DNA from: Hydractinia symbiolongicarpus | Taxonomy: Eukaryota > Cnidaria > Hydrozoa > Anthoathecata > Hydractiniidae | Reading direction: 5' to 3' | Length of the DNA: 64,000 nucleotides | Assembly: GCF_029227915.1 (NCBI RefSeq) | Contig: NC_079876.1 | Coordinates: forward strand, 36,501,828-36,565,827 | Shown: positions 25,063 to 35,400 of the stretch, piece after piece | How the letters are laid out: each line of letters begins with the position of its first letter | How positions within the stretch are numbered: position 1 is the first letter of the stretch | Translations under genes and position numbers: made by a program | The notes under the pieces: model-generated | What the model was told of the DNA's origin: nothing | Seen by the model: the letters and a program-made list of their open reading frames with translations, nothing else | Databases searched by the model: none

Positions 25063-26755
25063 TACAAACGGCGGTTTGTTTTAGCTAATCTCTTAAATTT
25101 TAATTGAAGTTTGCAATTTACCACACCATCAGAATACATCCAATCACGAAGTTATAAAATAATGCACGATAGCTGGTTTTAAGAGAAAAAATACATAGGT
25201 AGACTTCACTCTTAATATCTATAAAATTAGGAATATTTTAAAGAGTAGTCTAATACTTGATCAAAATGACACCAAAATCATATTCCGAATTTGAAAAAAT
25301 TATTGGTTCTTTTATTGTTTTGATATTTTTTTTCAATAATAATATGAGAATTGCATAAAAATAAGGAATGGATTCACGAGTCTCAACAAAAGGTAAAAAA
25401 ATGTTTATTGCATTTCATCAATTGTATATATTTTTACCCAATTTTTGATTTGTCTTTCAGGACAAGATTTATCTAGAAAAGAGGACAGATATCAATATTT
25501 TGTGTTTTGCTGTGCGTAGGTTTTAAAAGTTAATCCTGTTTTCTAATTTGCGTACCGGTAGGTTATACAAAATATCCATTTCCATTATGCTTTGTGATCA
25601 GAATGACAAATCTTGTAAAAAACAAAACATTTCTTATCTGCGAACAAGTAATCATTTTAACATCTTTCAAATTTGTTGTGTCAATTTTGACGAAAATATG
25701 GCCTCAGTCAGTAAAAGCTATTTTCCACTTCTAGACAGGAACAAAAAAGCTTCTAAGCATGCATAAAATGTTCACACCATGTGAGTTTAAAATTTTCCTT
25801 CCTGTTCTGATCCGGGGAAAGTAAAATCGAGATCAACTTCCTGTGTGCGAAAACGACCGGTATAAAATTAGTAAACCAATCACATCATTCTATTTAGTGA
25901 GAATTATTTAAATTTCTGTCTGGAAAAAGTGCACCAGTATATGGAAATTTCAAGCAGTAGTGTTCTTCTCGGTTCTGTTTGGTGGAAGTTTTCTAAAGTG
26001 GAGAACAGGCGTAAGTTAAATGAACACCATTAAGGGTACATTCTAGAAAAGAATGACGCGAAACTACCAAAGCTCTAAGCAGACAATCTAAAAGCCACTT
26101 GCCTTCATTGTTTGATTGGATTCGTTTGATCACAAAATAAATAAAGCAATGCGATCAATTAAAAACTTTTTTCAGATTTGCTGATGCAACGTTTCGTAAA
26201 TATTTTAATTCGTAAACTCCGCTCTCAAGGATTGCAATTACGCCTTTAATCAATAAACAGAAAATTTTATTGCGTCCTCTGGCAGTGGAAACGTATTATG
26301 TAACTCCGCCTAAATGGAAAAATAAGTTCCTTTCTTCAAGCCAGTTCTAGAGGTTGGTAAACCAGTTCACTGGAAAAGTTTAATGAGATATCTAACATAA
26401 CACGACAATAGCTATCATCCATTGTTTTACCTGTTCTACGTCGCGTAGAAATACCTCAAGATATTCAAGGTATCGCATTTTGATCCAGTTGAGGAAACAA
26501 AACACCCTGAATTTTTCGTGCCTCAGTATTTTATTGGCGTAAAACGTTCAAAATAGAACTTATGCGTTACATCAAAATAATGAAAGTAGATGCCCAAAAC
26601 ACGTGAGCATTTATCCATGGCAAGTAGGGAATCCTAATGCAAATTTTTGTGTAAATCATTTTTCATATTCTTTGGTTTGTAAGTTCTTTCATAGGAATTA
26701 TGGCTGTAATTCAGCTTTTATGCCATGCTCCAGGATTCTGTTAACTATATTATAA
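25063..26755. other. Gene-poor stretch with possible coding relics
   Basis: No supported gene. Two short protein-like stretches appear on the plus strand: FDPVEETKHPEFFVPQYFIG at about 26480-26540 and YPWQVGNPNANFCVNHF at about 26610-26665. Their frames differ and stops intervene, so at best they are relics. The open frame at 25548-25766 lacks any recognisable feature. Confidence 0.35.
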
Positions 26756-26760
26756 TTTAC

Positions 26761-28017
26761 TTACGGAACTATGTATGGTCGACCTTCCTCCTCCTGCACT
26801 GGCATGGGTGCTACTGCTTCAGGTTCTATTGGTGGTTGCTCAAAGGCCCCTTAATAAAATTATCACACAATGATACAACGGCAGAATTTATTTTCTTCGC
26901 CATGATAATTTCTTTTTATAGAAAACATTATAAATGTGCAATAAAATACAAAGATTTTTGTAAGTACTCTTACATTAAGAGGTAAAAAATAAACACGAGA
27001 AAACGAGAAAACCATACGAGAAAACTATATTATTGTACAACGTTAAACATACCCATTATGGAGATCCTCGTCTTCTTCTATTTCGCGAATATCCTCTGGG
27101 TTTAACCTCCTCCTCCGCCTTGCCCTCACCAAAACAGGTGCACCATCATTTTCCCTGCAACAGACAACGAATATCTCTATAAGTTTATAGCACAGTGTAA
27201 TATTTACATGAATAAGTAGCAAAAACTTACGCCACTCTCCTCACTGCTCTTCTCGGATTCTAAAATAATTAAATAAGTAAACCATTAGGATTCAATAGTT
27301 ATTAGAGCGAATGAGGATTTATATCACGTTTCTTACCCTTCGGACAACTGAATGTAGTTTTTCTCCATTTCTCCACACTTCTTTTGGGGCATGTTGCTGC
27401 TGCGACTGTTGTTGTGGCTGTTGCTGCTCAATTTGTTGTTGATTTTGCTGCTCAATTTGTTGTTGTTGTTGCTCAATACTAAAAACGGGAAAACCATTTC
27501 ATTGTAGAACAGTAAACCTACTCATTATGGACATCTTCATTTTCTCCTATTTCTCGATTTAACCTCCTCCGCCTAACTTTAACCAAACCTGGTGCACCAT
27601 CATTTTCCCTGCAACAGACAACGAATATCTCTATAAGTATATAGCACAGTGTGATAACACATTTACATGAATAAGTAGCAAAAACTTACGCCACTCTCTT
27701 TACTGCTCTCCTCAAATTCTGAAATAATTAAATAAGTAAACCATTAGGATTAAATAGTTATCAGAGCGAAAAAAGATTTATATCAGGTTTCTTACCCTTC
27801 GGATAACTGAATGTAGAATAAATTTTTCTCCATTCCTCCACACTTCTCTAAGGGCTTGTTGTTGTTGTTGTTGTTGCTGATGAATTTGTTGTTGTTGTTG
27901 CTGATGAATTTGTTGTTGTTGTTGCTTATGAATTTGTTGTTGTTGCTGTTGTTGTTGCTGCTTCTGGTTGTGAGAACCTGTTTCTTTTCCTTTTTTTTTC
28001 TTTTTTGTGTTTGTGTT
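26761..28017 (-). CDS. Spliced polyglutamine-rich gene with a duplicated exon triplet (5' end not found)
   Basis: Eight exons join in one frame on the minus strand: 28017-27796, 27718-27690, 27608-27522, 27478-27337, 27259-27231, 27154-27053, 26911-26877 and 26849-26761 (TAA). All introns are GT..AG with donors GTAAGA, GTAAGT, GTAGGT or GTATGT and pyrimidine-rich acceptors for most. Total is 735 nt, 244 residues. Exons 1-3 and 4-6 are duplicates: a Q-rich exon ending EVWRNGEK..LHSV.RR, a 29-nt microexon (NLRRAVKRV / NPRRAVRRV), and an acidic/basic exon starting ENDGAP. Exon 7 is 35 nt. The end reads QPPIEPEAVAPMPVQEEEG then RPYIVP. Only the Q frame of exons 1 and 4 survives splicing; the alternative frames meet stops in exon 2 or 5. 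The start codon is missing. A candidate ATG at 28185 (MTSFSITFS) has a phase problem. The family is unknown to me; low-complexity Q and basic tracts suggest a nuclear or RNA-binding role, but that is inference. Confidence 0.65.
27053..28017 (-). repeat. Intragenic tandem duplication (about 470 and 500 bp) with expanded CAA/CAG runs
   Basis: The segment 27053-27478 and the segment 27522-28017 match through exons and introns alike. For instance the intron containing CGTTGTCTGTTGCAG and the 29-nt microexon are almost identical. The 3' part differs by short deletions: the first copy in transcript order lacks NPEDIREI-type codons. The CAA runs differ in length (7-residue IHQQQQQ repeats in exon 1, IEQQ repeats in exon 4). 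The joining intron 27479-27521 is only 43 bases and appears to be a fused copy of the intron after exon 6. Confidence 0.85.
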
Positions 28018-28995
28018 CTAAAAGAGGAAATAAAACATAACATAAAAAAACGTTTATAAATAGGAATTCAAACATTGCGTAACTACAAAGACGATTTCAA
28101 TACATTATTAAATTTGAAGCATTTGCAGTGTATTTTTAGGTTTAACGCCAACTAACTTGGAAAAAGTGATACTAAATGACGTCATCTTCTAAGTAGGTAA
28201 CAAGGTACTACCAGAAAGTATAAAAGGACTAATTTTCTAACACATTTTGATTGGAAATTTAAACATAGAATTCGTGAGTAATCAATAGTGTATGCTAATT
28301 TTTCCTTTCTTTGTGGTTTCTTTTAACAAATCTTGAGGACAATGATAGGTTTTAAATATTATAACTAGTTGAAATGTAACAAGGTGTACGTTTACAAAAC
28401 AAATAGCTTGATTTTCATTTCCACGTTTTATTTTTCACAAATTAATTGTTTTTTTTTGACTTATTGACTTTATTACTATTATTTATTACTTCCTTTTCAA
28501 CCATATATCTAACTAACTTGAAACGAAAAATCTATTGTAGTATTAATACTTAGGCAAGATTTTGTAAAAATTTGAAATAAAAAATAACAGGATTTCACAT
28601 TAATCTAAAATTCAACGCTTCTTATTGGTTTTAAACCTAAAATACTATGTTTGCTATTTTATTTTAAAAAGTAAAAATTCGCTGCTTTAACACATACTAA
28701 TAGGTTCAAACATATTTTTGAAATTATTTTTTAGTTAAAAATGTTTGTATTTTTGGCGCCATTTTTAGCTTTTTGTCTTTTTAAAACTTCGAACTTTGCA
28801 TGCGTTTAATCTGTTATTTACATGTTTACGCCATATTTATGTTTCTTTCTAAGATTTTAACAACTAACTTCATCACCGGAAAATTGTTTCGTTGGCACAG
28901 AAAAAAACGCTCTAGAGATTTAATAGTTACCTTAAAATCTCCCTATACTTACTTACTGACAGGTATAAAAACAAAGCGACGGAAGATGAACATGT

Positions 28996-29698
28996 TTAGC
29001 AATAACTTATTTTTCATAAAACCTGGAAAAAAGGCTTTTATATAGTAGAACTTACCATTGTGATAACTTGCAATAAACCGTATTCCCGGTGATATATATG
29101 GCGATAAGTATCGTTCTGCAGAACAAGTTTTATATAGTAGAACTTACCATTGTGATAACTTGCGATAAAGCGTATTCCCGGTAATATATATGGCGATAAG
29201 TATCAGACTGCAGAACAAGTTTTATATAGTAGAACTTACCATTGTGATAACTTGCGATAAAGCGTATTCCCGGTAATATATATGGCGATAAGTATCAGAC
29301 TGCAGAACAAGTTTTATATAGTAGAACTTACCATTGTGATAACTTGCGATAAAGCGTATTCCCGGTAATATATATGGCGATAAGTATCAGACTGCAGAAC
29401 AAGTTTTATATAGTAGAACTTACCATTGTGATAACTTGCGATAAACCGTATTCCCGGCGATATATATGGCGATAAGTATCGTACTGCAGAACAAGTTTTA
29501 TATAGTAGAACTTACCATTGTGATAACTTGCGATAAAGCGTATTCCCGGTGATATATATGGCGATAAGTATCAGACTGCAGAACAAGTTTTATATAGTAG
29601 AACTTACCATTGTGAGAACTTGCGGTATTGGTTGTTCAGGCGAAATGGAAAAATATGAGACTTGAGGATCACGTTTTATTGCGGTCTGTTGCTTTCAT
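28996..29698 (-). other. Possible exon array upstream of the polyQ gene
   Basis: On the minus strand an open stretch at about 29690-29606 (including DPQVSYFSISPEQPIPQVL) ends ACAATG/GTAAGTT. It is followed by six repeats, each with acceptor TTGTTCTGCAG, a 60-nt open cassette and donor ACAATG/GTAAGTT. After the last repeat comes a strong acceptor CCTTTTTTCCAG at 29017-29028 and a 66-nt stretch (29016-28951) ending at donor GTCA/GTAAGTAAGT. The parts look like exons of a gene that lies on the same strand and upstream of the polyQ exons. The reading phase into the 66-nt piece does not agree with the phase-0 cassette frame, and 32-nt introns would be extremely short. It may be a splice-signal-bearing minisatellite only. 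Confidence 0.3.
29039..29630 (-). repeat. 92-bp minisatellite carrying splice signals
   Basis: Six full units and a partial seventh start at 29039, 29131, 29223, 29315, 29407, 29499 and 29591, all exactly 92 bp apart. Units differ only at about six positions (for example TCTGAT, AACGAT or TACGAT after the acceptor; CGGTTTAT or CGCTTTAT). On the minus strand each has GTAAGTTCTACTATATAAAA, CTTGTTCTGCAG and then 60 bases open in two or three frames. In the frame continuous with the flanking exon-like piece it reads SDTYRHIYYREYALSQVITM. Confidence 0.92.
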
Positions 29699-31940
29699 AA
29701 AAATATTCTGCCAAAATCTGTGTAGAAATGTAGTCAGCAGCAATACATAGCTACTTCTCGCACATATAATGTTATTGAAAGTTAAAATTTAAATATTTCA
29801 TTAGGAACCTATTTTGAATTATTACTTGTGTAATGCATTTAACACCTGTGCACAAATTTATTAGTACAGTTTTTTTGTTTTATATAATTATGCTGCAGTA
29901 CATGTAACTGATGTGTACAATATTTATTTGTTCCATTCTAACTTCCATTTTAATCCAATACTTTAAATAAACAATTTATAAGAAATGTGCGCACAAATAA
30001 ATACAACCACTCAATATTCATGAAATATTTTGCATTAAAAAACCCCCATATCTTGTCAATTTCTAAAGGCCTGTATTAATCCAGGTTGCTTGCGAACCCA
30101 TACACTTATATTACTTAATGCGTGACGAAAAAAGAATAAGAATCAGTGTCGGCAGAAGACATTGACGTAGGCAATGACGAAGACACTATAAGATACGGAA
30201 TGAGAAGAGAAAGAAGGATTTCAAAGCAATTTTTCTATCGTGCACTTTTTCATTCTCCTTTCTCTTTTCCTTTTGTCTGCAACAAAAGGTGTGCATGTAC
30301 AAAAAGTAAGTGATGTCCAAAGAAATGATAATAGATTAAGTACTTACACAAAATAGTTTACTTGATTAAAATATCAGCGCATACCACAAAGGGAATACTT
30401 AGCAGAAAAACGGTAAAAAACGGTAAAAAAGTAAAAAAATAATACGAATTTGTAGATAAGATTTGTTGTATCAATTCTATAATGCAAAAAATTATTTGCC
30501 GAGACTGCATTCGATTGCTCTCAAAGTTCTTTCTAAAGAAGAAAACATGCAAATTAATTAGAGATAATATGTTACGTAATTATTTTTTTAACTGGGTGTC
30601 CACGTGGTATGACTGGATATTTTTGTACGTCCCAATCCATATGATTTTGTTTTAAAAATTATGCAGCTTTCAATGATGGAAACAGATAAAGGGAAGGAAA
30701 TTTTTGTCAAACGTCATAGCTTTATTTAATCGTATAGTCATTTCCCTATGACGCACAAACTAAATGATTTAAACCATAAACACGGGTAACTTTATTGTCA
30801 TCTGAGTGAAATTTGCATTTAATTTTTTATCGAAAATTTTTTTATACTTGTCAAAAATTAGGTGTAATCCATTTCGGCTGCTTAAGAGTTCTATGAGTAG
30901 GGAATTTTTATAAATTATACATGGCACCTTAAGAGTGAAATTACTTTGAACCTTGTTAAAGAAATTACAACAAGTCTGTTACAGTGTAAATTGGATCCCC
31001 TCCCCAAGGAGAAAGATGATATCTGTCATTTTGATATTGAAAAACTTTGGCAAACAAAGAAGGCTGCAGAGTTATAGTTTGGGTTTTTAGTAGATATAAA
31101 AGTTAGAATATTTGATTATTTAAGTTTATTCCTCATACTTCTCTAATATAAGAAAAATATATGTTCCCATCTGATATCCGCTTTCACACAATATCTTAAA
31201 TTAAAGAAAAATATGCCATATTACCATATCAAAGGGGAAAAAGTAAGTTAATGTATATTACTTATATTGTCAATCGACAAATTCTTGAATCCATACCGGT
31301 GCATTTTAAAAAAGGAGGAAACAAAAAATATTGAAATAAAAGAAAACGATGTAATGACACATCAAAAAAAAGTAACATAAATATTTTTGTTGTTAAGTAA
31401 TGTTAGCATGAAAAAAATACGTACGGAACTGCTCAATTACTGGAGTCTAAATTATAACCTGTTAGATGTTAAATCTTGGCAAGAACGAAATTCAGCTTGA
31501 TAAATAAGGGAATCCATAATTAGTCAGAGATATGATTTGACTCCATGCCGTCCAAAGTGATTTACATGTTATGTACGAATTATTGCTATCCATAAAAGTA
31601 TAAATGCATAACTGACTCTAAATAATTTTGTAAGTGCTTCCTTCCTAAGCAAAAACATGCCATTATTTTCAATATTCTGGTTAAAAAAACAAACTTATGG
31701 TAAATACCAGGAGTTGTACCCCGAATTAAAAAGATTATATATATTTATATATATCCGTCTCTTTTTTGTTCTTTTTTCGTCCCAATTTAGTACCAGATAT
31801 ATTTGTGTAAGATAAGGGAAAAATTACGTTTTGCGGCGAAAAAATGTTATTTAATTAATTTCAAAAACCCCGGCGAATGTTAATGTTACTAATTGCTTCG
31901 TTTTATATTTACATAAATATAAATCGTTTGGTTGCAAGAT
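29699..31940. other. Gene-poor AT-rich stretch
   Basis: No gene or repeat array recognised. There is a TA-rich run near 31740-31755 and a short doublet CGGTAAAAAA at 30410-30430. Confidence 0.45.
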
Positions 31941-32545
31941 AATATTTTGTCTGGGTGTGTTAAATCCACCTTTTTATCTCCCTTTGATAGTAGCAAAAAT
32001 AGATACATCAAATAATACGTACGAATCCATAATTTCCGCAACGGGTGGATTGACACTTTCGTTGACGCTAAAAAAAGTAAGTTGTTAACACATATGTGAA
32101 TCTTTCTTAAATTCATGGGTTAGAATAGATATGTTCTATATTACAAGTATCAAATTTTGGATATTTTGTTTAATAAAGTATTAGAAACGAGTGTAAAGAA
32201 TCTATTGGGTTAAAATATAGATATTCGTTATATTAGAATGAAAATTAGTTAATATTGTCTTGAATCCACCTTTTTATCTCCCTATGGTAGTAGCAAAAAT
32301 ATATATATCAAATAATACGTACGGAGCAGCGATGATTTCTAAAATGGGTGGATTGACACCTTCGTTGACACTAAAAAAGATGTGAGTATTTTTAAAACCA
32401 TTGGTTGGAATAGGTATATTCTATAATACAAGTATATTTGAAATTTGTCTTAGTATTAATATTTTGTCTTAGGACCTTGAAAAAGTATAAGAAACGAATG
32501 TAAAAAGTTTATTGTGTCAACATTTAGATATCCGTCATATCAGAA
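31941..32545. repeat. Tandem duplication, 300-bp unit
   Basis: AATCCACCTTTTTATCTCCC at 31963 recurs at 32263 (offset 300). Matching continues through GTAGTAGCAAAAAT-like sequence, CAAATAATACGTACG, GGGTGGATTGACAC, TTCGTTGAC, and GAATAG.TAT.TTCTATA.TACAAG to the TCATAT.AGAAT.AAA end. The unit contains an internal inverted pair: AATCCACC and GGTGGATT bracket about 100 bases. The unit may therefore itself be a small foldback element. Confidence 0.8.
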
Positions 32546-32564
32546 TTAAAACTGTGTGCTCATT

Positions 32565-32722
32565 TATATTATAATGCCCGTATACGTCTGTCCGTCCGTC
32601 CGTCTGTCTGTCACGCAAAATGGTAGCTTAGCTGCGCAGGTAGGGAGACGCACGCATTGCGGTATAAAAAGGACGGGCGAACCCGTGGATTTTTCCTCGG
32701 GCAACGACAAGTATTATTAAAT
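32565..32722 (-). repeat. Dispersed repeat family B (CCCGTGG hairpin head, GACAGACGGACG tail)
   Basis: Read on the minus strand it runs from CTTGTCGTTGCCCGAGGAAA and ATCCACGGGTTCGCCCGTCC through an A/T-poor middle to a tail of GACAGACAGACGGACGG units and GTATACGGGCATTATAAT. Related plus-strand copies are at 57180-57370 and 58575-58705. A fixed head, a short body and a simple-repeat tail fit a SINE or a truncated LINE tail. No A or B box was recognised. Confidence 0.55.
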
Positions 32723-34796
32723 TTTTCGTAGATACGAATACAATGTTTAGAAATTTGTACGACATGTTGTTAAACGTATCTTCAAAGTTTACAAGGAAGA
32801 AAAGCCCAGTAAAATGTTCATAATAATGTTCTTCCACAGAATATGTATGAGTTACAACTAGCCTTTTATAGCACAAGATCAAATCAATATACACCAAAAT
32901 TAAGGCTAAAACGACTTATTTCTCGTAACGTGAGTAAAGCATGTCGTAAATTCCGAAAGTCCATGCTAATACTAATACATATGTAATATTGAGACATTTT
33001 TTTGTCACTAAAAGCAAGTCTTCTTGTCCTTACCTATTTTCTCTTTTACTTTTATTTCTCCTTTTTCTCCTTTAACACAGGGCTGGTAATCAGGCCTATG
33101 ATTTAAATGATAGTAATAAATTATTTTTTTTTTTGACCAAAATGTAATTCTTCTTAAACACTTTTTATTTGCAATAAAATATAAATATATAAATATAAAT
33201 AAACTTTTTGAGTTCTAGAACGATAACCAAAGTTTAAAATTCAAATACGAAAAAAGGAAAGATTTACTTATAGCATTTATTTATAAAGTATTGAAATTAG
33301 AATTTTTTATGATTTTCAAATTATACTTAGAACTGCTTGAATTTTTTGGTACCTTGAATTGTTGCAGTAAAATTAAAATCAGGGGCTTATTCTTCTTATT
33401 AAACGGACGAAAATTGGCGTGGAAATTGAACAAAAACAACAACTGAGCCATTATTTTCTTTGCACTGATATAATCGCATAATGTAACGAACATTTTTTAA
33501 GGTAAATATCTTTGTTCTAAGAATTTTTTTAATGCTTAATTGTGTAAATAGGATCTAAGGTGCTAAAATAAGTTATGAAAAATGTGTTCTGTAAAAATCA
33601 GTTCCGTTCTGCAAAAAAATGAGTTTTGCAAAACTTTTATCTCTGAAATAACGTAAATATTTTTGTGCTGTTTTGGCGAGATTTTTGTTACGGTGACATC
33701 CTGTTTCATTTCCGACTGTTAAAATTTGTTATGTGGTGCAGATGAATTATAAATACATGAGATTATTGTAGCAGGTTTTTGTTGTTGCTGGATGAAAGCT
33801 CCAAAACATCATGCAACACTAATCCAAAAAAGGTGCGTTACACTAAGATATAAAACTATATAAAAACTCTTCTAATATTCAGGTACACCTTTTTCCAATT
33901 CTCCAGTGGACAACTTGCTGTTAGCACCCCTGTAAGTTAAGGTAAAGGAAAAATACCTTTTTTTAAAATGCAGCAATTTTTAACATACAGATATGTAAAA
34001 TTATGTCATGGAACCTTAGATATATTATTGAGCTTTAGATATAATATTGAACAAACATAACATATGTTTTTCTGATTGGTACATTCTACTCATTGCTTTA
34101 ATTCTGCTGATTTGCGGCTACGAAAAGGTAACAGAAATTTCTGAAGGAATATTAATCATAGTTGGTGGTTTTAAATATGTATCAATGATAAAACACCCTA
34201 CGCTGAATAATTATGCAGCCCCTTGGCTAACCACTCGTTATTGAGCTATACAATGCGCACTATGACGGATATCTTGCAATTTTCTTAAACTAATATAGTC
34301 ATTTTACCATTGGCCAAAAAATAAGTTTTTAAAATTAACACTTCAACAGCACAAAATTTGTAAAATTAATTTTTACCGACCCCATCTCCTGGTAAAACAC
34401 AAAGTGAGTAATTGAACGTGATTTATTGACGTCAGTAATATTAGGGAAACATTCAATTCGAATTGTTAGGAATATATGAAAAAGAATACAATAATTGCAT
34501 CTCTTAAATCGTTATTTTTGTTGTTGCTGTTGTTATTTTTCTACATATAGATAATAATTTTTTAAAAGAATATCTTTTTTTCCCGTACAAACTATAGTGG
34601 TGACAGAAGAAATGATGTGTCGTCTTTTCATTAATAAATAATGGAAATAACATCTCACACCTTAGCTAAACCTTTAAGAACTTTGTTATGCAAAAAATAT
34701 GGGCTTTCAACTTTTATTCCCGCATTTTTTTAACGAAATTAAGAATAAATGGTTCGTAACTAAACAATATACTATATAATTCTAAATTTAGCTCTT
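32723..34796. other. Gene-poor stretch, one isolated exon-like segment
   Basis: No supported gene. At 33883-33931 a plus-strand segment of 49 bases is bounded by TTCTAATATTCAG and GTAAGTTAAG and is open in one phase (YTFFQFSSGQLAVSTP). No partner exon was found, so it stays a suggestion. Confidence 0.35.
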
Positions 34797-35400
34797 TTAA
34801 CCCTATTTGGTCCGGGGGGGGGGGGATTCCGCCCTACTGACGATTTTTTTTCAATAACTTCTTATTGCTATGTTATAAGGCTATGAAACTTACCGAGTTT
34901 CAATATTGATCTATTAGACATCTGCATACCAAATTTTTTCAGAGGCTTTGATATTGGCCATTACTCGAAACTACCCCCAAAAATTCCTATGAAATCTTTA
35001 TAATGGGGAAAATTTAATAACTTCTGTTAGGATTATCTTTAGAACTTCAAACTTGCAACACAACTTTGTTTTATTATCCGATTTCCGATTTCCCAATTTT
35101 GTCGGATTTTACCCAAAAATAAGAAAAAACCCGGATATTCAGGCAATTTTTGGCAATTTTTTATGCGATCCACGTAAAAACCAGAAAATATGTTAAATAA
35201 CTTTTATTAAGCTTTCAGAAACTTGCAATAATTCGCTCAGGATCAAAAGTAATTAAGTTTTAAGTAAAGTGTCATTTTTACCAAATTTCAAGCTTCTGAT
35301 GACGTCACAGAAAGTATGCTGATGCAAGCAAAAAATTTATTGCTGCCATTTTGTTCTCTTTATAAAGTTTCATCAGTTTTACTCGACTACCAGTCTTTAT
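34797..35400 (+). mobile_element. piggyBac-like MITE, copy 1 (right end degraded)
   Basis: Begins TTAACCCTATTTGGTCCGGG followed by a run of 12 G and ATTCCGCCC. The body matches copy 2 at 47344 over several hundred bases: GAGTTTCAATATTGATCTAT, GAGGCTTTGATATTGGC, CCTATGAAATC, ACACAACTTTGTTT, GACGTCACAGAAA and ATTTATTGCTGCCATTTTGT. No closing TTAA-type inverted end is visible, so the right part is lost or too diverged. No transposase is present. Confidence 0.7.

Noticed and set aside
27792-28043. Asparagine-rich minus-strand frame of the same exon
   Set aside because: If spliced at the obvious donor it meets TGA in the next exon; if unspliced it ends at the donor itself. The polyQ frame is the only one that continues through eight exons.
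27856-28059. Leucine-rich open frame on the plus strand
   Set aside because: It is the complement of the CAA/CAG run in the minus-strand polyQ exon; long open frames are automatic in such repeats.
29039-29630. Tandem spliced-leader RNA genes
   Set aside because: Each unit has a donor after a short leader-like sequence, but there is no Sm-binding site downstream, the spacing is too short for a separate promoter, and an acceptor precedes each leader.
34814-34825. Poly-G run as an assembly artefact
   Set aside because: The related MITE copy at 47372 has an equally long poly-C run at a matching subterminal position, so the homopolymer is a feature of the family.
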